A DNA stretch of 64,000 bases from assembly GCA_045634085.1 (NCBI GenBank), contig JAZQZM010000015.1, forward strand, positions 3,226-67,225. Direction: 5' to 3'. Shown here piece by piece: positions 25,389 to 34,302 of the stretch (positions within the stretch are counted from its first letter, which is position 1; each line of letters opens with the position of its first letter). Origin of the DNA: HGM04593 sp045634085. Lineage in GTDB: Bacteria > Bacteroidota > Bacteroidia > Bacteroidales > Bacteroidaceae. The translations under genes were made by a program, and so were the position numbers. The notes beneath the pieces were generated by a model. The model was given only the letters and a program-made list of their open reading frames with translations. It was not told the origin of the DNA and did no database searches.

Positions 25389-27230
25389 ATGAAAGAATTT
25401 TTCAAGGTTCTCAGGAGGTTTGTTCCCCCATACAAGAAATATCTTGTCCTTTCGCTGGTTTTCACTTTGCTGTCGGCAATACTGAACGTGTTCTCGTTCA
25501 TGGTAATCATACCGATATTGCAGATTCTGTTCAAGATAACCGACACCAGTGGTGTGCAGTTCATTCCTTGGGAGGAGATGAACTCGGGCAACCTGAAGGA
25601 TGTTTTTATGAACAACGCCACATTCTACATGAATGAGCTTACCGCTGCGCATGGTGCCTCCACAGTGTTGCTTATGTTGGGACTATTCCTGGTTCTCATG
25701 ACTCTGTTGAAGACAGCAAGTTACTTCGGTTCTTCGGCAGCGATAATTCCTTTGCGTACAGGTGTCGTGCGTGATATGCGTACAATGGTGTATGACAAGG
25801 TTGTTAGTTTGCCTATCGGTTTCTTCTCAAAGGAACGCAAAGGCGACATCATTGCAAGAATGACCGGCGATGTTACCGAGGTGGAGAACTCTATTGTCAC
25901 CTCACTCGACATGCTCATAAAGAACCCCATATTCATTGTCATCTATTTTGGCACACTCATATACATCAGCTGGGAACTGACCCTGTTTACAATATGTGTA
26001 ATTCCTGTGTTGGGTTGGGTAATGGGGTCCATCGGGCGCAAACTAAAGGCGAAGTCTCTTGTTGCCCAGCAGAAACTGGGTGAGACCACATCACAGATGG
26101 AGGAGACTCTCGGAGGTCTCAGAATCATAAAGGCTTTCATTGCCGAGAAGAAGATGTCTGCCCGTTTTGCAAAGTGCAGCAATGAACTGCGTTCGGCAAC
26201 CATGAAGGTTACAATGCGTCAGGTTTTGGCGCATCCCGTGAGTGAATTCCTGGGAACTTGTATCATTGTAATAGTCCTGTGGTTCGGCGGTATGCTGATT
26301 CTTGGTGACAGTTCTCCAATCTCTGCTGCCGAGTTCATCTACTACCTGACAATCCTTTACAGTATAATCAATCCTCTCAAGGATTTCTCAAAGGCGTCAT
26401 ATAATATACCTCGCGGTCTTGCCTCAATGGAACGTATTGATGCCATACTGAATGCCGAGAACCCTATTTCGGATGGTGGCAAGGGTGTTGAAATCCCTGA
26501 GATGAAGGAGGGAATCGAGTACAGAAACATCACATTCTCATACGATGGCGAACGCGATGTGCTCAAGAACATCAGCCTCAAGATAGAGAAGGGAAAGACT
26601 ATTGCACTTGTGGGCCAGTCGGGTAGCGGCAAGTCTACAATGGTAGACCTTATCCCACGTTACTACGATGTCGAGAGTGGCGAGATAACCATTGACGGCG
26701 TGAATATCAAGGATATGAAGGTGAAGTCCTTGCGCGGTCTCATCGGCAATGTGAACCAGGAGGCAATTCTCTTTAACGACACATTCTACAACAACATAAC
26801 CTTCGGTGTGGAGAATGCTACCATGGAACAGGTTATCGAAGCTGCCAAAATCGCCAATGCGCACGATTTCATCATGGAGACAGAGCATGGCTACGATACC
26901 AATGTGGGCGACCGTGGTTGTCTGCTCTCGGGCGGTCAGCGCCAGAGAATAAGTATCGCACGTGCAATTCTCAAGAATCCGCCGATACTTATCCTTGATG
27001 AGGCGACATCGGCTCTTGACACCGAGAGTGAACGTCTTGTTCAGGAGGCTCTTGAACGTCTCATGAAGACCCGTACAACCATTGCCATTGCGCACCGTCT
27101 CTCTACAATCAAGAATGCCGACGAGATATGTGTGATGCGTGACGGAGAGATTGTGGAACGTGGCAAGCACGAGGAGCTTCTGAAACTTGATGGCTTGTAC
27201 AAGCGTCTCAACGACATGCAGTCGCTATGA
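25389..27230 (+). CDS. ABC transporter, fused permease and ATPase (MsbA-like exporter)
   Basis: A 613-residue half-transporter that should work as a homodimer in the inner membrane. Residues 1-345 contain six membrane segments and the long cytoplasmic loops of type I exporters; the ATPase follows with Walker A GQSGSGKST (409-417), signature LSGGQRQR (513-520), Walker B ILILDEA (533-539) and the switch His in AIAHRLS. It resembles the MsbA/lipid exporter group; in Bacteroidetes such genes are commonly annotated as lipid A or multidrug exporters, and the substrate cannot be decided here. A TACCTTTG at 25343-25350 is a possible -7 box. It overlaps the next gene by four bases. Confidence 0.9.
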   Translation: MKEFFKVLRRFVPPYKKYLVLSLVFTLLSAILNVFSFMVIIPILQILFKITDTSGVQFIPWEEMNSGNLKDVFMNNATFYMNELTAAHGASTVLLMLGLFLVLMTLLKTASYFGSSAAIIPLRTGVVRDMRTMVYDKVVSLPIGFFSKERKGDIIARMTGDVTEVENSIVTSLDMLIKNPIFIVIYFGTLIYISWELTLFTICVIPVLGWVMGSIGRKLKAKSLVAQQKLGETTSQMEETLGGLRIIKAFIAEKKMSARFAKCSNELRSATMKVTMRQVLAHPVSEFLGTCIIVIVLWFGGMLILGDSSPISAAEFIYYLTILYSIINPLKDFSKASYNIPRGLASMERIDAILNAENPISDGGKGVEIPEMKEGIEYRNITFSYDGERDVLKNISLKIEKGKTIALVGQSGSGKSTMVDLIPRYYDVESGEITIDGVNIKDMKVKSLRGLIGNVNQEAILFNDTFYNNITFGVENATMEQVIEAAKIANAHDFIMETEHGYDTNVGDRGCLLSGGQRQRISIARAILKNPPILILDEATSALDTESERLVQEALERLMKTRTTIAIAHRLSTIKNADEICVMRDGEIVERGKHEELLKLDGLYKRLNDMQSL

Positions 27231-27784
27231 TGCCGGCAAGGAACATTGCGGTCTTCTGTGCCGCGTCAGAGGAGATAGACTCCCTTTATGTACTCAGTGC
27301 AACCGCGGTGGGTAATATGCTGGGACGAATTGGTGCTACACTTGTCTATGGTGGTGCCCGCTTCGGTCTCATGGAGGCGACGGCCAAGGCGGCAAAGGCT
27401 TCAGGGGCCAAGGTCGTGGGTGTCGTGCCCATGATACTTGAGGAACGCGGCAGGGTGAGCTCACTCATTGATGAAAAGGTTAATTGCCGTAATCTGAGTG
27501 ACCGCAAGGATATCATGCTTCAGCGCAGTGATATACTTGTAGCATTGCCTGGCGGGATAGGTACGCTTGACGAGATTTTTCATGTGATGGCAGCTGCAAC
27601 CATCGGCTACCACAGCAAGAAAGTGGTGCTTTATAACGTGAACGGTTTCTGGGATTCGCTTGTCGCACTGCTCAAGGCATCGAAGGAGAGTGGTTTCCTG
27701 CGTGGCGACATCGATCGTTACATGGCTGTGGCAGACAATCTGGAGGAACTTGAAAGAATTATAATGGATGCAACTGCTGTCTGA
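27227..27784 (+). CDS. LOG family protein (TIGR00730-type)
   Basis: A 185-residue Rossmann-like protein related to the cytokinin-activating LOG phosphoribohydrolases, which release a base from nucleoside 5'-monophosphates. The diagnostic PGGIGTLDE motif is present (LPGGIGTLDEIFHVM), preceded by VYGGARFGLMEATAKAA. In bacteria the group probably acts on AMP or related nucleotides; the physiological role here is unknown. The ATG overlaps the ABC transporter stop by four bases (ATGATG; the second ATG is also possible). Confidence 0.88.
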   Translation: MMPARNIAVFCAASEEIDSLYVLSATAVGNMLGRIGATLVYGGARFGLMEATAKAAKASGAKVVGVVPMILEERGRVSSLIDEKVNCRNLSDRKDIMLQRSDILVALPGGIGTLDEIFHVMAAATIGYHSKKVVLYNVNGFWDSLVALLKASKESGFLRGDIDRYMAVADNLEELERIIMDATAV

Positions 27785-27889
27785 TTCTGTCGGCACAACA
27801 GTTACTCAGTCGCATTGTGCTGTGAGACAATATGATGCATAAGCGGCGATGTTTTTATAGTCAAAAAGATAAAGATTTTACAGAATAGT

Positions 27890-28816
27890 ATGGCAAAGGT
27901 AATTGGTATCGGTGAAACGATACTTGACATTCTCTTCAAGAACGGGCAGCCTGTGAAGGCGGTTCCGGGCGGTTCAGTGTATAACAGCATGATTTCCCTT
28001 GGACGTATGGGTGTCAATGCCTCGTTCATCAGTGAGGTGGGTGACGACAAGGTGGGTGGCATGATTATCGAGCACTTGCGCGACAGCGGAGTCGACTCTT
28101 CATGCGTATGCAGTTTCTCAGGCGGCAAGTCGCCTCTGTCACTGGCGTTCCTTGATGAGAACAATGATGCCGATTATCTCTTCTATAAGGATTACCCCAA
28201 CAACCGCCTCGAGGTCGAGTTTCCCGAGATAAATCCTGGTGACATTGTCATATACGGTTCCTATTTCGTCCTCAATCCCGTGCTCCGTACAAAGACGAAG
28301 GCTTTCCTTGAGTATGCCCACCAGCAGGGTGCATTGCTCTACTATGATATAAATTTCCGCAAGACACATGTCCAGGAGAGGATAAAGCTCTCCGAGGCTC
28401 TCATTGAGAACCTTGAATTTGCCGATGTGGTGCGTGGCTCGGCCGATGACTTCAGATATCTCTACGACATGACCGATGCCGAGAAGATATACAAGGAGAA
28501 GATAATGTTCTATTGCCGCAACTTCATTTTTACAAGCGGTGCCGGCGAGGTGCGCCTTTTCAAAGGCCGGGAGAGTGAACGTTATGCTGCAAAGAAGGTC
28601 GATGTTGTTAGTACGGTAGGTGCCGGCGATAATTTCAATGCCGGTATCGTATATGGCCTTGTAAAGTCGGGCATTGACCGTGATTCACTCACCGGTCTCA
28701 CAATGGAGCAGTGGAACGGCATCATGGGCTGCGGTCTCGATTTCAGTGCGCATGCCTGCACACTTATTGAAAACTATGTGGACAAACAGTGGGCCAAGGA
28801 ATATATAAAGGGATGA
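27890..28816 (+). CDS. PfkB-family carbohydrate kinase
   Basis: A 308-residue ribokinase-fold sugar kinase. It opens with VIGIGETILDILFKNG, has the sugar-binding glycine region PGGSVYNSMISLGRMG and the catalytic STVGAGDNFNAGIVYG (anion hole and catalytic Asp). The sugar could be fructose or a related hexose, ribose or another; context gives no help because the neighbours are a LOG protein and an efflux pump. There is a gap of about 105 bases upstream with no clear promoter. Confidence 0.88.
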   Translation: MAKVIGIGETILDILFKNGQPVKAVPGGSVYNSMISLGRMGVNASFISEVGDDKVGGMIIEHLRDSGVDSSCVCSFSGGKSPLSLAFLDENNDADYLFYKDYPNNRLEVEFPEINPGDIVIYGSYFVLNPVLRTKTKAFLEYAHQQGALLYYDINFRKTHVQERIKLSEALIENLEFADVVRGSADDFRYLYDMTDAEKIYKEKIMFYCRNFIFTSGAGEVRLFKGRESERYAAKKVDVVSTVGAGDNFNAGIVYGLVKSGIDRDSLTGLTMEQWNGIMGCGLDFSAHACTLIENYVDKQWAKEYIKG

Positions 28817-28859
28817 TGCTTTGTGCTGTTCCCTATTGGATTTTTTAAAATACTACACT

Positions 28860-30464
28860 ATGAAAAAGATACTTTTTGTTCTGACAACGATGGCTCTTTT
28901 GTGCGGATGCGCGGGCCACACTCACGAAAATGCCGATAGCCATGACGGGCATGTACACATGCACTCATTCACGGCATACACACATGAAGCGGAGCTCTTC
29001 CTGCAACATGAAGGGCTTGAGGTAGGCAAGAAGGCGTGCATCACGCTTTATGTTACGACTCTGTCCGATTTCAAGCCTTCACAGGCTGATGAGGCGAACC
29101 TGCTGCTCAGGGTTGGAGGCAAGAGTCATACGGCGACAGCAAATGCGCACGGTGCCGGAATGTTCCATTTTGAACTGGTTCCCGAAACAGCCGGTGCCGG
29201 AACATTGTACATAACCATAGGCGAGGAGACTGCACACTTTGATGTGACAGTGACTGAGTGCTGCGAATCACATGACCACGGCGATGCACACAGTCATGGA
29301 CATAACCATGATGCACATTCGCACGACGGGCATAATCATGCAGGCCATAATCACGAGGGGCATGACAATTCAGGACATTCTCATGGACACAGCCATGCTC
29401 CACACCCGGGCCATGGCGCCGAGACTCCTGCAAAGGAAGGTGATGTCTCTTTTGCCAAGGAGCAGAGCTGGAAAATAGATTTTGCAACAGCCGAGGCCAA
29501 GGAGTCGTACTTCGGTGGTGCGGTAAAGGTTGCGGCAAAGGTAGTTGCTGCTCCGTCCGACTTTACTACCATTGTTGCTGCTGCAAGCGGCAAGGTGCAG
29601 TTTGCCGGCAATGTTGTCGAGGGCAAGGGTGTTACTGCCGGCGAGGCGCTTTTCTATCTAGAGGGCGGTGATGTGACCGACAACGACGCAGCTGTGAAAT
29701 TTGCCGAGGCCGAGAGCAATTACCTTCTTGCAAAGGCCGATTATGAACGAAAAAAACTCCTTTTTGGCGACAAGGTAGTGTCGGAACGTGAATATCAGGC
29801 AGCCGAGGCTGCCTACGTGCAGGCTGGGGCGCGTTTCACGAGCATGAAACGCAGTTTCGGCAGCGGCAAGGTCACACTCAAGGCGCCAAAGAACGGTTAC
29901 ATAGCATCCTTGCTTGTCTCAAACGGTGACTATGTGGAGCCAGGTACCCCTATTGCTACAGTGCAGTCCAATGGCAGCATGAACATCGCTGCCGAGTTGC
30001 CGGTACGTTTTGCACAGCAGTTGAAGAATATCGAGGATGTGAATATTGTGCTAGCATCGGGCGAGGCCTTTTCAATGAATGCCATCGGCGGAAAGGTGCT
30101 GGCCGTTGGCAGTTCTGCCAACAGTTGCAACATGTTGCCCTTGACAATCTCTGCCGGTGCATTCGACGGAGCTATCCCCGGAAGCATCGTTACGTTGTAT
30201 ATAATCTCGAAGAGCAACGGACATGCCATCGCTTTGCCACGTACGGCTCTTGTAGAGGAGATGGGCAACTTCTTTGTCTTTGTACAGAATAATCCGGCCT
30301 CTTTTGAGAAACGTGCTGTTGAGGTCGGTGCTACCGACGGTATCAGGGTAGAAATTACAAAGGGTATGCACGCCGGGGAACGTGTTGTCACAAAAGGTGC
30401 TGTTGCACTCAAGTTGTCACAGGGTGCCGCGGCACTTGACCCCCATGCAGGTCATGTACATTAA
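28860..30464 (+). CDS. RND efflux periplasmic adaptor lipoprotein with a His-rich segment
   Basis: Membrane-fusion subunit of the pump encoded next. The 534-residue protein starts MKKILFVLTTMALLCGC, where Cys17 is the likely lipid anchor. Residues 35-130 form a small beta domain; residues 138-185 hold 19 histidines in 48 residues (repeats such as HSHGHNH and GHNHEGH), then the usual barrel, lipoyl, hairpin and membrane-proximal domains (AAKVVAAPSDFTTIVAAASG, KAPKNGYIASLLVSNGDYVEPGT). The His-rich stretch strongly suggests binding of zinc, copper, nickel or a similar metal. The ATG at 28860 was chosen because the lipoprotein signal begins there. No outer-membrane factor gene is adjacent. The pump gene starts 13 bases downstream. 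Confidence 0.87.
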   Translation: MKKILFVLTTMALLCGCAGHTHENADSHDGHVHMHSFTAYTHEAELFLQHEGLEVGKKACITLYVTTLSDFKPSQADEANLLLRVGGKSHTATANAHGAGMFHFELVPETAGAGTLYITIGEETAHFDVTVTECCESHDHGDAHSHGHNHDAHSHDGHNHAGHNHEGHDNSGHSHGHSHAPHPGHGAETPAKEGDVSFAKEQSWKIDFATAEAKESYFGGAVKVAAKVVAAPSDFTTIVAAASGKVQFAGNVVEGKGVTAGEALFYLEGGDVTDNDAAVKFAEAESNYLLAKADYERKKLLFGDKVVSEREYQAAEAAYVQAGARFTSMKRSFGSGKVTLKAPKNGYIASLLVSNGDYVEPGTPIATVQSNGSMNIAAELPVRFAQQLKNIEDVNIVLASGEAFSMNAIGGKVLAVGSSANSCNMLPLTISAGAFDGAIPGSIVTLYIISKSNGHAIALPRTALVEEMGNFFVFVQNNPASFEKRAVEVGATDGIRVEITKGMHAGERVVTKGAVALKLSQGAAALDPHAGHVH

Positions 30465-30477
30465 TTGAGGTGTAGCT

Positions 30478-33400
30478 ATGCTTAACAGGATAATAAAATT
30501 CTCTTTGAACAACAGGCTGTTCGTGCTGCTTGCCGTGGTGCTGACAGTCATTGGCGGTATATACTCTACAAAGAACATTGAGGTCGATGTCTTCCCTGAC
30601 CTCACGATGCCGACGGTTGTTATTCTTACTGATGCTTCTAACATGGCGCCCGAGGAGGTGGAACGCCTTGTCACCTTCCCCATCGAAACTGCCGTGAATG
30701 GTGCTACCAATGTGCGCCGTGTTCGTTCTTCCTCGTCGCAGGGATTCTCATTCGTTTGGGTGGAGTTCGACTGGGGAATGGACATATACCGTGCCCGCCA
30801 GATAATAAGCGAGAAGATGAGCCTGCTCTCGGGTCAGTTGTCCGATGGTGTGGTGCCTATGCTTGCCCCGCAGTCAAGCGTTATGGGTGAGGTGCTCTTC
30901 ATTGGTATGGATGCTGATTCTACTTCAATGATGGAGTTGCGTACTCTTGCCGAATGGATAATCAAACCGGCAATTCTTGCTACGGGCGGTGTGTCCAATG
31001 TAACGATAATAGGAGGAGACTACAAACAGTATCAGGTGTTAGCTGACCCAGTGAAGATGGAGATGTATGGCGTGTCAATGGGCGAACTGGAGGCTGCTGC
31101 CGGCTCAATGTGTGTCAACGTGGGCGCAGGCGTACTCCGCGACTATGGCAACGAGTACAATCTTAGAGGTATGGGACGCAGTAATGATGTCGATGAACTC
31201 GGTAGCACTGTTGTAAAAATGTCGGGCGACACGCCTGTACGCGTTGCCGATGTTGCCGATGTTGTGATAGCTCCGGCGGTCAAGCAGGGCTATGCGGCAT
31301 TGAACGGTTCTCCGGCGATAATCCTCTCGATATCTAAGCAACCGGGAGTCAATACCCTTGATGTCACCGGTAATATCGAACGCAACCTTGAGGATATTGC
31401 CAAGTCATTGCCGGCCGATGTGAGGCTACATACCGAAATCTTCCGTCAGGCCGATTATATTCAATCGTCAGTGAACAACGTGGGCCGTTCTTTGATTGAG
31501 GGAGCAATATGTGTCATACTTGTTCTTTTCCTCTTCCTGGCAAATCTGCGTTCTACATTCATTTCTCTGCTTGCAATCCCGTTGTCATTGCTCGGTACAG
31601 TCATCGTGCTCTACCTGTTGGGTATGGACATAAACACTATGACCCTTGGCGGTATGTGCATTGCTATTGGTTCGCTTGTGGATGATGCCATAATAGATGT
31701 CGAGAATGTGTACAAGCGTCTCAGGGAGAACCACGCACTCCCTAAGGAGCAGCGTTGTTCGTCCTTTACGGTAGTCTTTGAGGCATCTTCGGAGATACGT
31801 GCTTCGATAATCCATGCAACTCTCATAATTATGGTTACCTTCATGCCTCTATTTTTCCTTAGCGGTCTTGAAGGCAGAATGCTGAAACCGCTTGGTATTG
31901 CCTATCTCATAGCGCTTGTCATGTCGCTTGTGGTAGCCATGACTGTGACCCCGTTGCTCTGCAAACTGATGCTCTCGGGCAACAGATATCTTACCAAGAC
32001 CGAGAAGAAGACCTGGGTCGAGAAATGGCTTCTCGGTGCATACCGTTCTTCGCTTGAATGGGTGCTCGGGCATTCAAAGCCGGTAGTGTGCGCATTGCTG
32101 CTGCTGTTTACTGCCTGTCTGTTCCTCTTTACCCGCATGGGACGCAGCTTCTTGCCTGAGTTCAACGAGAATGCTCTTACCATAGCTGCAGTATCACGCC
32201 CCGGTGTATCCCTTGAGGAGAGCAACAGGATTGGTGCTGCCATAGAGAAGGAACTGCTTCAGGTTCCCGAGGTCACAAGTACTGCGCGCCGTACAGGCCG
32301 CGGTGAGCTCGACGAGCACTCGCAGACATCCAACGGAGCCGAAATTGACGTGAACTTTGTGCTTGGTGAACGCAGCAAGCAGGAGTTCCTTGCCGAGGTG
32401 CGTGAACGCATGTCAAAGATTCCCGGTGTGGTGACATCGGTCGGTCAGCCTCTTGAGCACCGTATCGACCACATGGTGTCGGGTACACAGGCCGACCTTG
32501 CAATCAAGATATTCGGTCCCGACCTCAGCACTCTCTTCCGTAAGGGAACCGAGATAAAGTCATTGCTGGCCGCATTCCCCGAGGTGGTGGATGTTAACGT
32601 AGAGCAGCAGGTCGAGACTCCCCAGCTGCAGATACGTGCCGATCGTGAGAAACTTGCCTACCACGGCATTACAATGGAGGAGTTCAACGGTTTCATTGAG
32701 GCTGCATTCCCTGGCAAGAAGGTGGGCAGCGTCTATGAGGAGGAACGTAGCTTTGACCTTATAATACGTCTTAACAAGGATTATACCGAGAGCATCGAGG
32801 GCGTGAAACGTGCCCTTATAGACACTCCCAACGGCAAGGTAGTGCTTGACGATGTGGCATCTATCGTGTCGGTAGGCGGCCCTGGAAGCATAAGCCGCGA
32901 GAACGTACAGCGCAAGGTCGTGGTATCGGCCAACATAGCAAGTGGCGACGTTGCAGGAACCGTGGACCGCGTGCGCGATTATCTTGCAGGGAATCTTCAG
33001 CTTGATGAGGGCTACCGTCTTGAGTATGGCGGTCAGTTCGAGAGTGCCGATTCGGCATCGCGTACATTGTGGCTTGCCACAATGGTCGCAATCCTTGTAG
33101 TCTTTGTGCTGCTCTATAGTGAGTTCAAGAGCACTACACTCTCGGTTGTGGTTCTGTTGAACCTGCCGCTTGCACTCATCGGCGGTATCCTGGCTACATA
33201 CTTTACATCGGCAGTCATGAGTATCCCGGCCATCATCGGTCTCATAACATTGTTCGGTATTGCAACCCGTAACGGAATCCTGCTGGTGTCGCGCTATCAG
33301 CATCTGCGCAGTGAGGGAGTGTCGCTTGATGAGGCCGTCCTGCACGGTTCGGCCGACCGCCTGACACCAATCCTCATGACCGCATTCACATCAGCCCTGG

Positions 33401-33561
33401 CGCTTGTACCGATGATTCTCAACGGTTCAGCCTCGGGTAACGAGATACAGAGCCCAATGGCAGTGGTCGTGCTCGGCGGCCTGCTGTCATCGACACTACT
33501 TAACATCTTTATAATACCAGTTGTGTACCGTTGGGCTGTAAAAAAAGGCTGGGCATTATAA
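30478..33561 (+). CDS. RND efflux pump, CusA/CzcA-like inner-membrane transporter
   Basis: Proton-driven transporter of 1027 residues with the RND layout: one N-terminal membrane segment, a large periplasmic loop, six segments, a second loop and five final segments. Membrane segment 4 carries GSLVDDAIIDVENVYKRL with the paired Asp residues used for proton relay. The pairing with a His-rich adaptor favours the heavy-metal efflux group, although the sequence alone does not exclude other small substrates. The ATG lies 13 bases after the adaptor stop. Transcription is stopped by the very strong hairpin at 33621-33664. Confidence 0.88.
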   Translation: MLNRIIKFSLNNRLFVLLAVVLTVIGGIYSTKNIEVDVFPDLTMPTVVILTDASNMAPEEVERLVTFPIETAVNGATNVRRVRSSSSQGFSFVWVEFDWGMDIYRARQIISEKMSLLSGQLSDGVVPMLAPQSSVMGEVLFIGMDADSTSMMELRTLAEWIIKPAILATGGVSNVTIIGGDYKQYQVLADPVKMEMYGVSMGELEAAAGSMCVNVGAGVLRDYGNEYNLRGMGRSNDVDELGSTVVKMSGDTPVRVADVADVVIAPAVKQGYAALNGSPAIILSISKQPGVNTLDVTGNIERNLEDIAKSLPADVRLHTEIFRQADYIQSSVNNVGRSLIEGAICVILVLFLFLANLRSTFISLLAIPLSLLGTVIVLYLLGMDINTMTLGGMCIAIGSLVDDAIIDVENVYKRLRENHALPKEQRCSSFTVVFEASSEIRASIIHATLIIMVTFMPLFFLSGLEGRMLKPLGIAYLIALVMSLVVAMTVTPLLCKLMLSGNRYLTKTEKKTWVEKWLLGAYRSSLEWVLGHSKPVVCALLLLFTACLFLFTRMGRSFLPEFNENALTIAAVSRPGVSLEESNRIGAAIEKELLQVPEVTSTARRTGRGELDEHSQTSNGAEIDVNFVLGERSKQEFLAEVRERMSKIPGVVTSVGQPLEHRIDHMVSGTQADLAIKIFGPDLSTLFRKGTEIKSLLAAFPEVVDVNVEQQVETPQLQIRADREKLAYHGITMEEFNGFIEAAFPGKKVGSVYEEERSFDLIIRLNKDYTESIEGVKRALIDTPNGKVVLDDVASIVSVGGPGSISRENVQRKVVVSANIASGDVAGTVDRVRDYLAGNLQLDEGYRLEYGGQFESADSASRTLWLATMVAILVVFVLLYSEFKSTTLSVVVLLNLPLALIGGILATYFTSAVMSIPAIIGLITLFGIATRNGILLVSRYQHLRSEGVSLDEAVLHGSADRLTPILMTAFTSALALVPMILNGSASGNEIQSPMAVVVLGGLLSSTLLNIFIIPVVYRWAVKKGWAL

Positions 33562-33620
33562 GTAGTTCAAAAAAGAATAGTGGTGACATTCGGATCATAA
33601 ATTCTGATAGCATATAAATT

Positions 33621-33664
33621 AGGATGTACCCCAAAGTTTGTCGACAAACTTTGGGGTACATCCT
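33621..33664. terminator. 44-base perfect palindrome, terminator of the efflux operon
   Basis: The left arm starts AGGATGTACCCCAAAGTTTG and the right arm is its exact complement (22 + 22 bases, centre GTCGAC). TTTTTCTGTT follows on the plus strand. The remainder of 33562-33831 is AT-rich and carries a possible -7 box TAAATTTG at 33803-33810 for the next gene. Confidence 0.85.
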
Positions 33665-33831
33665 TTTTCTGTTGGCCTCTCTTTTTGCTCTCTTTTTTAC
33701 ATTGATACCTTATAAAATGCGGTTAATGGTACAAATTCCGCCGTCTGCTTTTTAGGGTTCCAATATTAACACTAGTTAACAAATATGCCTTGATTTATAT
33801 CTTAAATTTGTATAAAAATTCCTACAAGATT

Positions 33832-34302
33832 ATGAAAAAGCGCATTGTTTTCCTTTTGTTGCTTGCTGTTGCTGCTGGGATTGCCGCGGCTTCCGTTCCC
33901 GACAAAAAGATTGTTGTCAGGAGCCGGCAAGGTTCTGCAGAGTATGCTGTTGCCGATATCATGAGCCTTAAATTCGGTAACGGCGATGTCTATATGAACA
34001 TGAACGACGGTTCTGTCGTGAACTGGGCTGCTGGCGGTATAGATATGATGTCGTTCCTCTATTATGAGCCCTCTCCCGAGACCGGTATCGGGGAGAACTG
34101 CGTCCAGTCTTTTTCTATTTTGGGCGGTTCCATTGTCATAACAAGCAGTGCTCCGGTAAAGGTCACATTGACTACCATAGACGGACGTTCCCTGTTTGCC
34201 GGTTATTGTAACGGTGAACTGCGCCTGCCTGTGCAGGAGTATCCCGCAGGTGTGTATCTCTTGAGTATAAACGGAGCAATCCATAAGATAATGAACCGAT
34301 GA
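33832..34302 (+). CDS. Small secreted protein with a T9SS-like C-terminal tail
   Basis: A 156-residue protein with a signal peptide (MKKRIVFLLLLAVAAGIAAA). Residues 25-85 form a short module (KIVVRSRQGSAEYAVADIMS, then NDGSVVNWAAGGIDMMSF) that resembles the N-terminal module of the next protein. The end, VQEYPAGVYLLSINGAIHKI, has the G-V-Y-L-L pattern seen in Bacteroidetes type IX sorting domains. It may be secreted by T9SS and work with the large protein encoded next, whose start overlaps its stop by four bases. Confidence 0.65.
   Translation: MKKRIVFLLLLAVAAGIAAASVPDKKIVVRSRQGSAEYAVADIMSLKFGNGDVYMNMNDGSVVNWAAGGIDMMSFLYYEPSPETGIGENCVQSFSILGGSIVITSSAPVKVTLTTIDGRSLFAGYCNGELRLPVQEYPAGVYLLSINGAIHKIMNR

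Noticed and set aside
26538..27170. 210-codon open frame antisense to the ABC transporter
   Set aside because: Mirror of the conserved ATPase coding sequence; no independent evidence of expression.
29272..29420. Tandem repeat-like CATAATCATG/CATGGACAC units
   Set aside because: They encode the His-rich segment of the efflux adaptor and are explained by that coding sequence, not by a CRISPR or intergenic repeat.
32560..33345. 261-codon open frame antisense to the RND pump gene
   Set aside because: Shadow of the high-GC third-position pattern of the pump gene; His/Cys-rich sequence without domain features and no promoter.
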